From Pseudomonas palleroniana (GTDB lineage: Bacteria > Pseudomonadota > Gammaproteobacteria > Pseudomonadales > Pseudomonadaceae): a DNA stretch of 34,286 nt. A program made the translations under genes and the position numbers. This document shows positions 1-7,931 of the stretch, piece by piece; the first letter of the stretch is position 1, and each line of letters starts with the position of its first letter. The notes beneath the pieces are model-generated. The model searched no databases, was not told the DNA's origin, and saw only the letters and a program-made list of their open reading frames with translations. The stretch spans positions 1 to 34,286 of the forward strand of contig NZ_PYWX01000045.1 of NCBI RefSeq assembly GCF_003031675.1, read 5' to 3'.

Positions 1-439
1 CGCGCCCGCCGATATCGCCGGTGAAGGTGCGGATCGGGTATGGACCTTCGCTGCGGTCAAGGCAGATCGCATCAAAACCGCTGCGGGCCAGCAAAAACAG
101 TGAGTCGCCCAGGGACGCACTCAGGCGCAGCAGGCTTGGCCGCACCAGGTCACGCAGGTTGCCGGTCTTGCCTGCATTCGCCGCCAGCGCGAAAAACTCC
201 AGGCTCAGGCGGTAGCGCTTGCTGCGCGCATCCTGCTCGACCATGCCCTCGTCCACCAGGCTGCGCAGCAGGCGGTGGGTGGTGGGCTGGGACAGGCCCA
301 CCTGCTGCGCCAGTTGGGTCACGCGTTCGCCGCCCTCCGGTACCGTGCCCAGCGTGCGCAATAACGCAAACAGCCGAGACACACTGCCCGCGCCGACTTC
401 CTTGCCCTCAACATTCCGTTCAGTGGAATTATTTTCCAT
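1..439 (-). CDS. IclR-family transcriptional regulator (C-terminus outside window)
   Basis: Reading the minus strand from the ATG at 439 gives about 146 residues open to the window edge. The first 90 residues look like an IclR winged helix: a 'GSVSRLFALLRTL' helix, then 'VTQLAQQVGLSQPTTHRLL' as helix-turn-helix, then 'GMVEQDARSKRYRLSLEFF' as wing. The start of the ligand-binding domain follows ('LSASLGDSLFLLARSGFDAICLDR', abbreviated here). IclR proteins sense small metabolites and often control the adjacent divergent catabolic operon. Here that is the ABC transporter and dehydrogenase operon starting at 675, which is therefore its likely target (inference). The ligand cannot be told because the effector domain is cut off. 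Confidence 0.88.
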   Translation of the reverse strand, partial: MENNSTERNVEGKEVGAGSVSRLFALLRTLGTVPEGGERVTQLAQQVGLSQPTTHRLLRSLVDEGMVEQDARSKRYRLSLEFFALAANAGKTGNLRDLVRPSLLRLSASLGDSLFLLARSGFDAICLDRSEGPYPIRTFTGDIGGR

Positions 440-503
440 CAAAAAGCCTCAACTATTCTGACTATTGAATAAAACCGAAAATAATACTTCATTCAGTGAA
501 ATT
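413..503. promoter_or_regulatory. Candidate IclR-type operators in the divergent promoter region
   Basis: Two related palindromic sites lie between the regulator and the ABC operon. Site 1 at 413-429 is ATTCC-N7-GGAAT with spacer GTTCAGT. Site 2 at 488-500 is TTCA-N5-TGAA, with TTCAG as spacer. Both contain TTCAGTG followed by a purine and AA, so the core is repeated directly about 72 bases apart. Site 1 almost touches the regulator's start codon, which would suit autoregulation. Binding by this IclR protein is inferred from position and symmetry only. Confidence 0.4.
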
Positions 504-674
504 CCATCTTCCACCCTTCCGGCTCTTCGTCCTAATCTGCGTTCACAGGGGCGAAATGAACAACAATCGGCAGCCGACTTGAGATCGAGCGCCAACGCAC
601 CCGCGACACTTCTTTCGCATCTGCCCAAAACAAAAAAGCGCGTCTCGACGCGACTCAAAAAGGTGGAACGCACT

Positions 675-1703
675 ATGGCATTTCTCCAACTCAACGCCTT
701 GAGCAAACGCTATGGCGCCGTCGACGCGGTGGTCGCTACCGACCTTGCGGTGGAAAAAGGCGAATTCGTGTCCCTGCTCGGCCCTTCGGGTTGCGGCAAG
801 ACCACCACCTTGCAAATGATCGCCGGCTTCGTGGACGTCAGTGGCGGGCAAATCCTGCTCGACGGTCGCGACATCACTCACGCCAAGCCCGCCAGTCGCG
901 GCCTGGGCGTGGTGTTCCAGAGTTACGCGCTGTTCCCGCACATGAGCGTGCGCGACAACGTCGCGTTCGGCCTGAAGATGCGCAAAGTGCCGGCCAGCCA
1001 AATCGCCACCCAGGTCAAAAACGTGCTGGAGCTGGTACGCCTGGCGCAACATGCCGAGCGCTACCCGCGCGAGCTGTCCGGCGGCCAGCGCCAACGGGTG
1101 GCCCTGGCGCGTGCGCTGGTGATCGAACCACCGGTGTTGCTGCTGGACGAACCGCTGTCCAACCTCGACGCCAGCCTGCGCGAAGAAATGCAATTTGAAA
1201 TTCGCCGCATCCAGTGCGCCGTGGGCATCACTACCTTGATGGTTACTCACGACCAGGCCGAAGCGCTGTCGATCAGCGACCGCGTAGTGGTGATGCAGGC
1301 CGGGCGTGTGACCCAGATCGACGCGCCGTACACACTCTATGAGCACCCACGCACCCGGTTTATCTCGGACTTCGTCGGTAAAGCCAACCTGTTGCCCGGC
1401 GACTACGACGCACTCGGCAACCCGCAAGTGCGCCAGGCAGGCGGCAGCGGTGAACTGACCCTGAGCCTGCGCCCGGAGAAAATCCAACTGGTAGACGCCG
1501 GCCTCGGCCGCCTGCAAGGCAGCGTGCGCGACCGCTACTTCTTCGGCAGTCAATGGTTGTACCGCGTCCACACCCCGCTCGGCGAAATCACCGTGGCCTG
1601 CAGCAACGACGGCAGCGTGCCACTGGGCTGCGGCACGGCGGTGGGCCTGCAGTGGCAAGCCGAGTTGTTGCGCGTCTTGGCGGCGGATGAGGTGTGCCCA
1701 TGA
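675..1703 (+). CDS. Polyamine/opine-type ABC importer, ATP-binding subunit (PotA-like)
   Basis: A 342-residue ABC ATPase. Walker A is GPSGCGKT (residues 36-43), the Q-loop lies in 'GVVFQSYALFPH', the signature is LSGGQ (134-138), Walker B is LLLDE (155-159) and the H-loop His is near 192. The last ~90 residues look like the TOBE regulatory domain of the PotA/MalK group ('LSLRPEKIQL'). The reading frame is open upstream to 465, but the ATG at 675 is preceded by AAGGTGG and starts the conserved ABC fold, so the upstream 70 codons are not included. The stop overlaps the next ATG as ATGA. It energises import by the two permeases and the binding protein of the same operon. Substrate unknown; an amine or amino-acid derivative is inferred from the neighbouring dehydrogenase genes. 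Confidence 0.9.
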   Translation: MAFLQLNALSKRYGAVDAVVATDLAVEKGEFVSLLGPSGCGKTTTLQMIAGFVDVSGGQILLDGRDITHAKPASRGLGVVFQSYALFPHMSVRDNVAFGLKMRKVPASQIATQVKNVLELVRLAQHAERYPRELSGGQRQRVALARALVIEPPVLLLDEPLSNLDASLREEMQFEIRRIQCAVGITTLMVTHDQAEALSISDRVVVMQAGRVTQIDAPYTLYEHPRTRFISDFVGKANLLPGDYDALGNPQVRQAGGSGELTLSLRPEKIQLVDAGLGRLQGSVRDRYFFGSQWLYRVHTPLGEITVACSNDGSVPLGCGTAVGLQWQAELLRVLAADEVCP

Positions 1704-2545
1704 GTCGGGGCTACTTATTGTCGTTGCCGGCCCTGGCCCTGTTTACCGGGCTGTTGCTGCTGCCGCTGGGCTTGACCTTGGTGCTGTCGTTCAACGTGTT
1801 CGACTATCAGGTCGGCGTGAAGGCCGATGAGTGGACCTTGGCCCATTACCTGTCGTTGCTGCGCGATGCGTATTTCTACGAAATCTTCTGGCGCACCTTC
1901 TGGATCAGCGCCTTGGTGACCTTGCTGTGCGTGGTCATCGGCGTGCCCGAGGCCTACATCCTCAGCCGCATGGGCACCCCGTGGCGCTCGATTTTCCTGA
2001 TCCTGATCCTCACCCCGCTGTTGATCTCGGTGGTGGTGCGCGCCTTCGGCTGGAGCTTGCTGCTGGGCGCCGACGGCTTGGTCAATCAAGTGATCCAGGC
2101 CCTCGGCGGGCGCCCGGTGAAGCTGTTGTACACGCCATTTGCCGTGATCATCGCGCTGGTGCACGTGATGCTGCCGTTCATGATCATTCCGGTGTGGACC
2201 TCGCTGCAAAAACTCGACCCGTCGGCTGAACAGGCGGCGCTTTCGCTGGGCGCAAGCCAGGCCACGGTGATGCGCAAGATCGTCTTGCCGCAGGTGATGC
2301 CCGGCGTGTTGTCCGGCACCTTGATCGTATTCGGCCTGGCCGCCAGCTCATTCGCCATTCCCGGCCTGCTGGGCGGGCGGCGCCTGAAAATGGTCGCCAC
2401 CGTGGTGTACGACCAGTACCTCTCGGAACTCAACTGGCCCATGGGCGCGACCATCGCGGTGGTGCTGCTGCTGGTCAACCTGCTGATCATGCTGAGCTGG
2501 AACCGCATGGTCGAAAGCCGCTACAAAAAGTCCCTGGGGGTTTAA
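1700..2545 (+). CDS. ABC transporter permease (PotB-like)
   Basis: A 281-residue inner-membrane permease with about six hydrophobic spans. The cytoplasmic EAA loop is visible as 'EQAALSLGASQATVMRKIVLP', the contact site for the ATPase. The start at 1700 overlaps the stop of the ATPase gene (ATGA); a GTG two codons earlier is possible but less likely. It pairs with the following permease to form the channel of a binding-protein-dependent importer of the spermidine/putrescine/phosphonate type. Start and stop positions indicate translational coupling through the operon. Confidence 0.9.
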   Translation: MSRGYLLSLPALALFTGLLLLPLGLTLVLSFNVFDYQVGVKADEWTLAHYLSLLRDAYFYEIFWRTFWISALVTLLCVVIGVPEAYILSRMGTPWRSIFLILILTPLLISVVVRAFGWSLLLGADGLVNQVIQALGGRPVKLLYTPFAVIIALVHVMLPFMIIPVWTSLQKLDPSAEQAALSLGASQATVMRKIVLPQVMPGVLSGTLIVFGLAASSFAIPGLLGGRRLKMVATVVYDQYLSELNWPMGATIAVVLLLVNLLIMLSWNRMVESRYKKSLGV

Positions 2546-2549
2546 GCGC

Positions 2550-3344
2550 ATGTCCAGAAACGGTCCTTTGGCCCTGGGTTTTCACGGCCTGGTGGTGCTG
2601 TTCATGATGGCGCCGCTGGTGGTGGTGTGCCTGGTGGCCTTCACCCCGGAAAACACCTTGAGCCTGCCCACATCGGGGTTTTCCCTGCGTTGGTTTCGTG
2701 CGGTGTTCGAGCGCGCGGACTTTATCCAGGCGTTCTATAACAGCCTGGTCCTGGCCTTCACGGCGGCAAGCCTGGCCACACTGATTGCGGTGCCCGCCGC
2801 CTTGGCCATCAGCCGCTATCAGTTCCCCGGACGCAATTTTTGCAGTGCCTTGTTCCTGTCGCCGATCATCATCCCGCACCTGGTGCTGGGGGTGGCGATG
2901 CTGCGTCTGTTTGCGCTGATGGGCGTCAACGGCAGCTTCACCTGGCTGATGCTGGCGCACGTGGTGATCATCACGCCGTATGTGCTGCGCCTGGTATTGG
3001 CGGCCGCCATCGGCATTGACCGCAGTGCCGAGCAAGCGGCCGAATCCCTCGGTGCCGGGCGCTTTACGCTGTTTCGCCAGATCACCCTGCCGATGATCCT
3101 GCCCGGCGTGGCGGGCGGCTGGCTGCTGGCATTCATCAACAGTTTCGATGAAGTGACGCTGTCGATCTTCGTCAGCTCACCGGCCACGCAAACGCTGCCG
3201 GTGCGCATGTACGTCTACGCCACCGAATCCATCGACCCCATGATGGCGGCGGTGTCGGCGCTGGTGATCGGGTTGACGGCAGTCACCATGATTGTACTGG
3301 ACCGGGTCTACGGCCTGGACCGCGTACTGGTGGGGAAACACTGA
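2550..3344 (+). CDS. ABC transporter permease (PotC-like)
   Basis: A 264-residue inner-membrane protein with six predicted spans and an EAA-type loop ('EQAAESLGAGRFTLFRQITLP'). It is the second half of the importer channel. The gene starts four bases after the preceding permease stop, and its own stop TGA shares one base with the next ATG (TGATG at 3342-3346). The close 'SFDEVTLSIFVSSP' match to PotC/PhnV-like permeases supports the family. It is shorter than the first permease, as usual for the PotC partner. Confidence 0.9.
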   Translation: MSRNGPLALGFHGLVVLFMMAPLVVVCLVAFTPENTLSLPTSGFSLRWFRAVFERADFIQAFYNSLVLAFTAASLATLIAVPAALAISRYQFPGRNFCSALFLSPIIIPHLVLGVAMLRLFALMGVNGSFTWLMLAHVVIITPYVLRLVLAAAIGIDRSAEQAAESLGAGRFTLFRQITLPMILPGVAGGWLLAFINSFDEVTLSIFVSSPATQTLPVRMYVYATESIDPMMAAVSALVIGLTAVTMIVLDRVYGLDRVLVGKH

Positions 3345-3634
3345 TGGCGCTGTTCAAGCGATTGGCCGAAACCACGCGCCCTGCCCTGGCCTTTACCCTG
3401 GACGGGCAACCGGCCACGGGCCTGCTGGGCGACACCCTGCTCACGGCCATCCTGACCTGCGCCGACCACCTGCGGGGCAGCGATTTCAGCGCCGAGCGCC
3501 GCGCCGGGTTCTGCCTGATGGGCGCCTGCCAGGATTGCTGGGTACGGTTGGAGGACGGGCGGCGCGTGCGGGCCTGCTCGACGCTCCTGGAAGAGGGCCA
3601 GGCCATCAGCCGCGACCCGGGGCGCCAAGCATGA
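3344..3634 (+). CDS. Small [2Fe-2S]-binding dehydrogenase subunit (HcnA/SoxA/OoxA-like)
   Basis: A 96-residue ferredoxin-like protein. Four cysteines (C57, C62, C65, C78) are spaced as C-x4-C-x2-C-x12-C, as expected for a plant-type [2Fe-2S] loop of the Fer2_4 family. Such small subunits are known in hydrogen cyanide synthase (HcnA), octopine/nopaline oxidases and D-hydroxyproline dehydrogenases, where they pass electrons between two flavoproteins. Both flavoprotein partners follow directly. The stop overlaps the next start (ATGA at 3631-3634). Placement inside an ABC importer operon favours a catabolic oxidase over cyanide synthesis. Confidence 0.85.
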   Translation: MALFKRLAETTRPALAFTLDGQPATGLLGDTLLTAILTCADHLRGSDFSAERRAGFCLMGACQDCWVRLEDGRRVRACSTLLEEGQAISRDPGRQA

Positions 3635-4974
3635 AGCCGGTGGTGATTGTGGGCGCAGGCCCGGCGGGGATCAGTGCGGCGCGTACCCTGCTCGAGCATG
3701 GCATCAAGCCGTGCCTGATCGATGAAAGCCTGCGCGGCGGCGGGCAGATTTATCGGCGGCAACCGGCGAACTTCCAGCGTTCGGCCAAGCAGCTTTACGG
3801 TTTTGAAGCGGGCAAGGCTGAGGCGGTACACCGCACGATGGATGAATTGGCGCCGTTGCTCGACTACCGGCCCGAAACCCTGGTGTGGAATGCCGAAGGC
3901 GGTCGCCTGGACCTGCTCCATCACGGCCGTGCCGAAAGCCTTGCGTACTCGCGCATCATCGTTGCCACCGGCGCCACCGATCGTATCCTGCCGGTGCCGG
4001 GCTGGACCCTGCCTGGGGTGTACAGCCTTGGCGCTGCGCAAATCGCCTTGAAGTTTCAAGGCTGTGCCATCGGTGAGCGCGTGGCGTTTTGCGGCAGCGG
4101 GCCGTTGCTGTATCTGGTGGCGTATCAATACGCCAAGGCCGGGGCCAACGTGGTGGCGGTGCTCGACAGCGCGCCCTTCAGCGCTCAATTCCGGGCATTG
4201 CCGGCGTTGCTCGGGCAACCGCTGACGTTGGCCAAGGGCTTGTACTACCGCGCCTGGCTCACGGCCCATGGGGTTCCCGTACATCAGGGGGTGACGCTCA
4301 AGCAGATTGACGGTGAACAACGGGTCAGCGCCATCCGCTGGGCTGAACAGAGCCTGGCCTGTGATGCGGTGGCCTTCGCCCATGCGCTGCGCAGCGAAAC
4401 CCAGCTGGCGGACCTGCTCGGCTGCGAATTTGCCTGGAACGCCCTGAATCGTGCCTGGTTGCCGCAACGCGACAGCGCCGGGCGCAGCAGTGCCGACGCG
4501 GTGTACCTGGCTGGCGACGGCGCCGGCATCATGGGCGCGGAGGCTGCGCACATGGCCGGTGAGCGGGCGGCCTTGGCGCTGCTGGAAGATATGGCTATCA
4601 CCATTGATCAGCGTCGCGCCGCCTGGCTGGAGCAGCAGTTGGCGGGCATCCAGCGCTTTCGTCAGGGCCTGGAAACCGCCTTCCCCTTCCCGCAGCAGTG
4701 GGCAGCCGAGGCGCCCGATGCGTTGATCCTGTGCCGTTGCGAGGAAGTCCGCGTGGGCGACGTGCGCGCGGTGGTCGACGAAGGCCACTGGGAGATCAAC
4801 CGGGTCAAGGCCCATTGCCGCGTCGGCATGGGCCGCTGCCAGGGCCGCATGTGCGGTTTGGCGGCGGCGGAAATCATTGCCGAACACAGCGGCCGAGGCA
4901 TTGAGCAGATCGGGCGGCTACGCGGCCAGGCACCGATCAAGCCGCTGCCATTTGGCGTGCAGGTGCAACCATGA
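3631..4974 (+). CDS. FAD/NAD(P)-type oxidoreductase, alpha subunit of amine/opine dehydrogenase (HcnB/OoxA-like)
   Basis: A 447-residue flavoprotein. The N-terminal dinucleotide fold has G8-x-G10-x-x-G13 (VIVGAGPAGISA), followed by 'GGQIYRR', 'IIVATGATDRILPVPG' and a second nucleotide fold near 'VAFCGSGPLLYLVAYQ'. 'VYLAGDGAGIMGAEAA' is the FAD-contacting C-terminal motif. The last ~80 residues carry a BFD-like cysteine set (CRC near 367-369, then C-x4-C near 396-401), probably a second iron-sulfur site. The ATG at 3631 overlaps the ferredoxin gene; the frame stays open far upstream but that part lies inside the preceding genes. This is the HcnB-type partner of the small [2Fe-2S] protein. Its substrate is probably what the surrounding importer brings in. 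Confidence 0.87.
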   Translation: MKPVVIVGAGPAGISAARTLLEHGIKPCLIDESLRGGGQIYRRQPANFQRSAKQLYGFEAGKAEAVHRTMDELAPLLDYRPETLVWNAEGGRLDLLHHGRAESLAYSRIIVATGATDRILPVPGWTLPGVYSLGAAQIALKFQGCAIGERVAFCGSGPLLYLVAYQYAKAGANVVAVLDSAPFSAQFRALPALLGQPLTLAKGLYYRAWLTAHGVPVHQGVTLKQIDGEQRVSAIRWAEQSLACDAVAFAHALRSETQLADLLGCEFAWNALNRAWLPQRDSAGRSSADAVYLAGDGAGIMGAEAAHMAGERAALALLEDMAITIDQRRAAWLEQQLAGIQRFRQGLETAFPFPQQWAAEAPDALILCRCEEVRVGDVRAVVDEGHWEINRVKAHCRVGMGRCQGRMCGLAAAEIIAEHSGRGIEQIGRLRGQAPIKPLPFGVQVQP

Positions 4975-6068
4975 TCGACGTCATTGTGCTGGGGGGTGGC
5001 ATTGTTGGCGCATCGGCGGCCCTGATGCTCGCGCAGCGCGGCCAGCGCGTGGCGCTGCTGGAACGGGACTTTTGCGGCTCCCATTCCAGCGGCGTCAACT
5101 ATGGCGGGGTGCGGCGTCAGGGTCGGCCATTGCATCAACTGCCGCTGTCGCAACGTGCCCATCAGCTCTGGGCGGACTTGCCGGGGTTGATCGGTATCGA
5201 TGGCGAATACGTGCGTTCCGGGCATCTGAAGTTGGCGCGCAGTCACGCGGATTTTGCCGCGTTGCAGGCTTACGCAGACCAGACGCGAGGATTCGGCCTG
5301 GGCTTGCAACTGCTCGATCACGCGCAGCTGCGCGCCAGATTCCCTTGGGTGGGCGACATCGCGGTCGGTGCTTCGCTGTGCCCCGAGGACGGCCATGCTA
5401 ACCCGCGCCTGGTGTCGCCCGCCTTCGCGCGTGCCGCGCAACGCCTGGGCGCAACGATCTTTGAGCAGGCCGAAGTGATTGGCATTGAGCACGACGGAGC
5501 GTGTTTCCAGGTGCGTTGTGCCAACGGCCTGCACTTACACGCGCCCTGGCTGCTGAACTGTGCCGGCGCGTGGGCCGGCACCGTCGCCGCACAGTTTGGC
5601 GAGCCGGTGCCCATCACTGCGGCGCACCCGGCGATGCTGGTGACCGAACCGCTGCCGGTGGTGATGACGGTGAGTACCGGCGTTGAAGGCGGTGGGATTT
5701 ACGCGCGCCAAGTCGCCCGCGGCAATTGCATCCTGGGCGGCGGCCGCGGCTTCGCCCTGGGCCCGCTGACGGCGCGCCCAGGGCAAGCGGCCGTGCTGGA
5801 GATCTTGCGTAACGCTACTGAGCTGTACCCGTTTCTCCAGGGCGCGCAGGCGATCCGTACCTGGAGCGGCACCGAGGGCTACCTCCCCGATCATGAACCG
5901 GTGATCGGTCCCAGCAGCACCCAACCCGGCCTGCTCCACGGTTTCGGCTTTGCCGGCGCCGGGTTCCAGCTTGGCCCGGCGGTCGGTGAAGCCCTGGCGG
6001 ACCTGGTCTGCACAGGCGCCAGCCGCCAACCCATCGCAGCGTTTTCCATTCGTCGTTTCCAAGCCTGA
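4971..6068 (+). CDS. FAD-dependent amino acid/amine oxidase, beta subunit (DadA/HcnC-like)
   Basis: A 365-residue member of the D-amino-acid-oxidase (DAO) fold. The N-terminal FAD motif is 'VIVLGGGIVGASAALMLAQRG', and the C-terminal 'TWSGTEGYLPDHEPVIGPS' with 'GLLHGFGFAGAGFQLGPAVGEALADL' is typical of this family's flavin and substrate site. It should oxidise the C-N bond of an amino acid or opine-like substrate, passing electrons to the two subunits encoded just upstream. At 365 residues it is shorter than typical HcnC (slightly over 400 residues, from memory). Start overlaps the preceding stop (ATGA at 4971-4974). Confidence 0.87.
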   Translation: MIDVIVLGGGIVGASAALMLAQRGQRVALLERDFCGSHSSGVNYGGVRRQGRPLHQLPLSQRAHQLWADLPGLIGIDGEYVRSGHLKLARSHADFAALQAYADQTRGFGLGLQLLDHAQLRARFPWVGDIAVGASLCPEDGHANPRLVSPAFARAAQRLGATIFEQAEVIGIEHDGACFQVRCANGLHLHAPWLLNCAGAWAGTVAAQFGEPVPITAAHPAMLVTEPLPVVMTVSTGVEGGGIYARQVARGNCILGGGRGFALGPLTARPGQAAVLEILRNATELYPFLQGAQAIRTWSGTEGYLPDHEPVIGPSSTQPGLLHGFGFAGAGFQLGPAVGEALADLVCTGASRQPIAAFSIRRFQA

Positions 6069-6082
6069 GAGGAAAAACATCC

Positions 6083-7114
6083 ATGAGCCTAAGTATTGCA
6101 CTGTCCTGCTTGTCCCTCGCCACACTTGCTTGCACCGCCCAGGCGGCGCCCACGCTGTACCTGGGCATGAACGGCGGCACCATGGAGCGGGTATACGCCG
6201 ACAAGGTGCTGCCCGCCTTCGAAAAAGCCAATAACGTCAAGGTGGTGATCGTGCCCGGCACGTCGTCGGACATCCTCGCCAAGGTCCAGGCCAACAAAGA
6301 CAACCCGCAGATGCACGTGATGTTCCTTGATGACGGCATCATGTACCGCGCCATCTCCATGGGTCTGTGCGACAAGCTCACGCCCAATCCGACCCTGGAG
6401 CAGATCCCCGCCAAGGCGAAGATCAAGGATCAAGCCGTGGCCGTCACGCTCGGCGTGACCGGCCTTGGCTACAACGCCAAGATGTTCAAGGAAAAAGGCT
6501 GGGCGGCGCCCACCTCGTGGATGGACCTGGCCGACCCGCGCTTCAAGGACAAGGTGGTGTTCCAGTCGCTGGCCTCCTCCACTTTCGGCCTGCACGGTTT
6601 TTTGATGTTCAACCGCATCCAGGGCGGCGACGAGAGCAACGTGGAGCCCGGCTTCAAGGCCTGGCCAAGCACCATCGGCCCGAATGTACTGGAGTACATC
6701 GCCAGCTCCGCAAAAATATCTGAAATGGTGCAAACCGACGAAGCCGCCATTTTCCCGCTCACACCGACCCAGGTCACCACTCAGAAACTGCTCGGTATCC
6801 CGATGGAATATGCCCAGCCCAAGGAAGGTGCGGTGGTGCTGAACGTGGCCGAGTGCGTGATTGCGCGCAATGACCAGCCGGAACTGGCGCAGAAACTCGC
6901 GGCATTTTTGCTGACCGCCGAAGCCCAGGCGCCGGCACTGGAAGAAGGTGACCAGATTCCGTCGAACCCGACCACCCCGACCACCAACAAGACCCGTGGC
7001 CGGGTGGAGGCCATGCAGGGTTACTTGCAGAGCGCAATTTCGATTGATTGGGACCAGGTCAACCAGGCGCGGCCGGAGTGGAACGCGCGCTGGAGTCGGT
7101 CGATCGAGCGTTGA
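6083..7114 (+). CDS. ABC transporter periplasmic substrate-binding protein (PotD-like)
   Basis: A 343-residue type II periplasmic binding protein. A hydrophobic leader with an AQA-A-like cleavage site (around residues 20-22) is followed by 'PTLYLGMNGGTMERVYADKV', the usual first strand of PotD/PhnS-like binding proteins. The leader lacks any Lys or Arg before its hydrophobic core, which is unusual. A later 'VTLGVTGLGYNAKMF' matches the ligand-cleft region. A purine-rich AGAGGA precedes the ATG. It is the last gene of the operon, placed after the dehydrogenase genes rather than with the permeases. The stop codon (7112-7114) directly abuts the stop of the convergent nadE. Confidence 0.88.
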   Translation: MSLSIALSCLSLATLACTAQAAPTLYLGMNGGTMERVYADKVLPAFEKANNVKVVIVPGTSSDILAKVQANKDNPQMHVMFLDDGIMYRAISMGLCDKLTPNPTLEQIPAKAKIKDQAVAVTLGVTGLGYNAKMFKEKGWAAPTSWMDLADPRFKDKVVFQSLASSTFGLHGFLMFNRIQGGDESNVEPGFKAWPSTIGPNVLEYIASSAKISEMVQTDEAAIFPLTPTQVTTQKLLGIPMEYAQPKEGAVVLNVAECVIARNDQPELAQKLAAFLLTAEAQAPALEEGDQIPSNPTTPTTNKTRGRVEAMQGYLQSAISIDWDQVNQARPEWNARWSRSIER

Positions 7115-7930
7115 TCAGACAGGCGCTATCGGCAGCGCACGTTTGTGCGCTGTCTGGCGGTACGCCTTCTCGACGATTGCCCGCACCCGTTCAGTCACCG
7201 GTTCGCCCATCAGGTAGGCATCTATCTCGGCGTAAGAACAGCCATAGGCGTGCTCATCGAGCTTGCCCGGTGCCAGCTCTTCCAGGTCGGCGGTGGGGTG
7301 TTTGTGCACCAAGTTGCCCGGTGCGCCGAGGGCGCTGGCCAGCAGCCGTACCTGGGTCTTGGTCAGGCCCGACAGCGGTGCGAGGTCACAGGCGCCGTCA
7401 CCGAACTTGGTGAAGAAGCCCATCAACGCTTCGGCGCCATGGTCGGTGCCCACCACCAAACCGTTGTGCAGGTTGGCCACGGCGTATTGGGCGACCATGC
7501 GTGCCCGGGCCTTGACGTTGCCCTTGATGAAATCGACATGGCTGGCGCTGGCCTCTGCGGCGCGCAGGCTGGCCATCAAGCCATCGACCGTGGCGGCAAT
7601 GTTGAGCGTTTCGATCTGGTCCGGGGCGATGAAGTCCAGGGACGCCTGGGCGTCGCCTTCGTCGGCCTGGGTCTTGTAGGGCAGGCGCATGGCGATAAAG
7701 GTTGCGGCATACGCTTCAGCGCGCAGTTGCTCGACGGCCAGTTGGCAGAGGCGCCCGGCGGTCAGTGAGTCGACGCCGCCACTGATGCCCAGCACCAGCG
7801 CCGTGCAACCAGACTGGCGCAACGTGGACTTGATGAAGTCGATACGTCGCTGGATCTCGCGGGGCTCGCCGCCCAGGACCAGCGAGCGGTCGATGTTCAG
7901 TTCCTGAGCGATACGTTGCTGGGTTTGCAT
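7115..7930 (-). CDS. nadE: Ammonia-dependent NAD synthetase
   Basis: A 271-residue enzyme that amidates nicotinic acid adenine dinucleotide to NAD in the cytoplasm. The PP-loop for ATP is 'GISGGVDS' (SGGVDS at 50-55). 'VGTDHGAEALMGFFTKFGDGACDLAPLSGLTKTQVR' contains the ATP/deamido-NAD contact segment, and 'ADLEELAPGKLDEHAYG' the conserved tail. The absence of a glutaminase domain marks the ammonia-dependent form. The ATG at 7930 lies two bases after the pncB stop; the frame is open upstream but that part belongs to pncB. It is the third gene of pncA-pncB-nadE, the same order as in P. aeruginosa (PA4918-PA4920). Confidence 0.95.
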   Translation of the reverse strand: MQTQQRIAQELNIDRSLVLGGEPREIQRRIDFIKSTLRQSGCTALVLGISGGVDSLTAGRLCQLAVEQLRAEAYAATFIAMRLPYKTQADEGDAQASLDFIAPDQIETLNIAATVDGLMASLRAAEASASHVDFIKGNVKARARMVAQYAVANLHNGLVVGTDHGAEALMGFFTKFGDGACDLAPLSGLTKTQVRLLASALGAPGNLVHKHPTADLEELAPGKLDEHAYGCSYAEIDAYLMGEPVTERVRAIVEKAYRQTAHKRALPIAPV

Positions 7931-7931
7931 G

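Noticed and set aside
465..674. Seventy extra codons in front of the ABC ATPase
   Set aside because: No ribosome-binding site at 465, and the conserved ATPase begins at the ATG at 675, which has AAGGTGG before it. The region also holds the candidate IclR operators.
543..1658. Long minus-strand open frame opposite the ABC ATPase (and similar frames opposite pncB, mtlE and the NRPS)
   Set aside because: Composition-driven shadow of a high-GC coding gene: rich in His, Gln, Ala and Arg, no recognisable domain and no ribosome-binding site.
3344..6068. hcnABC hydrogen cyanide synthase
   Set aside because: Subunit types match, but the third subunit is shorter than HcnC and the genes sit inside an amine-type importer operon. 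An opine- or amino-acid-type dehydrogenase fits better.
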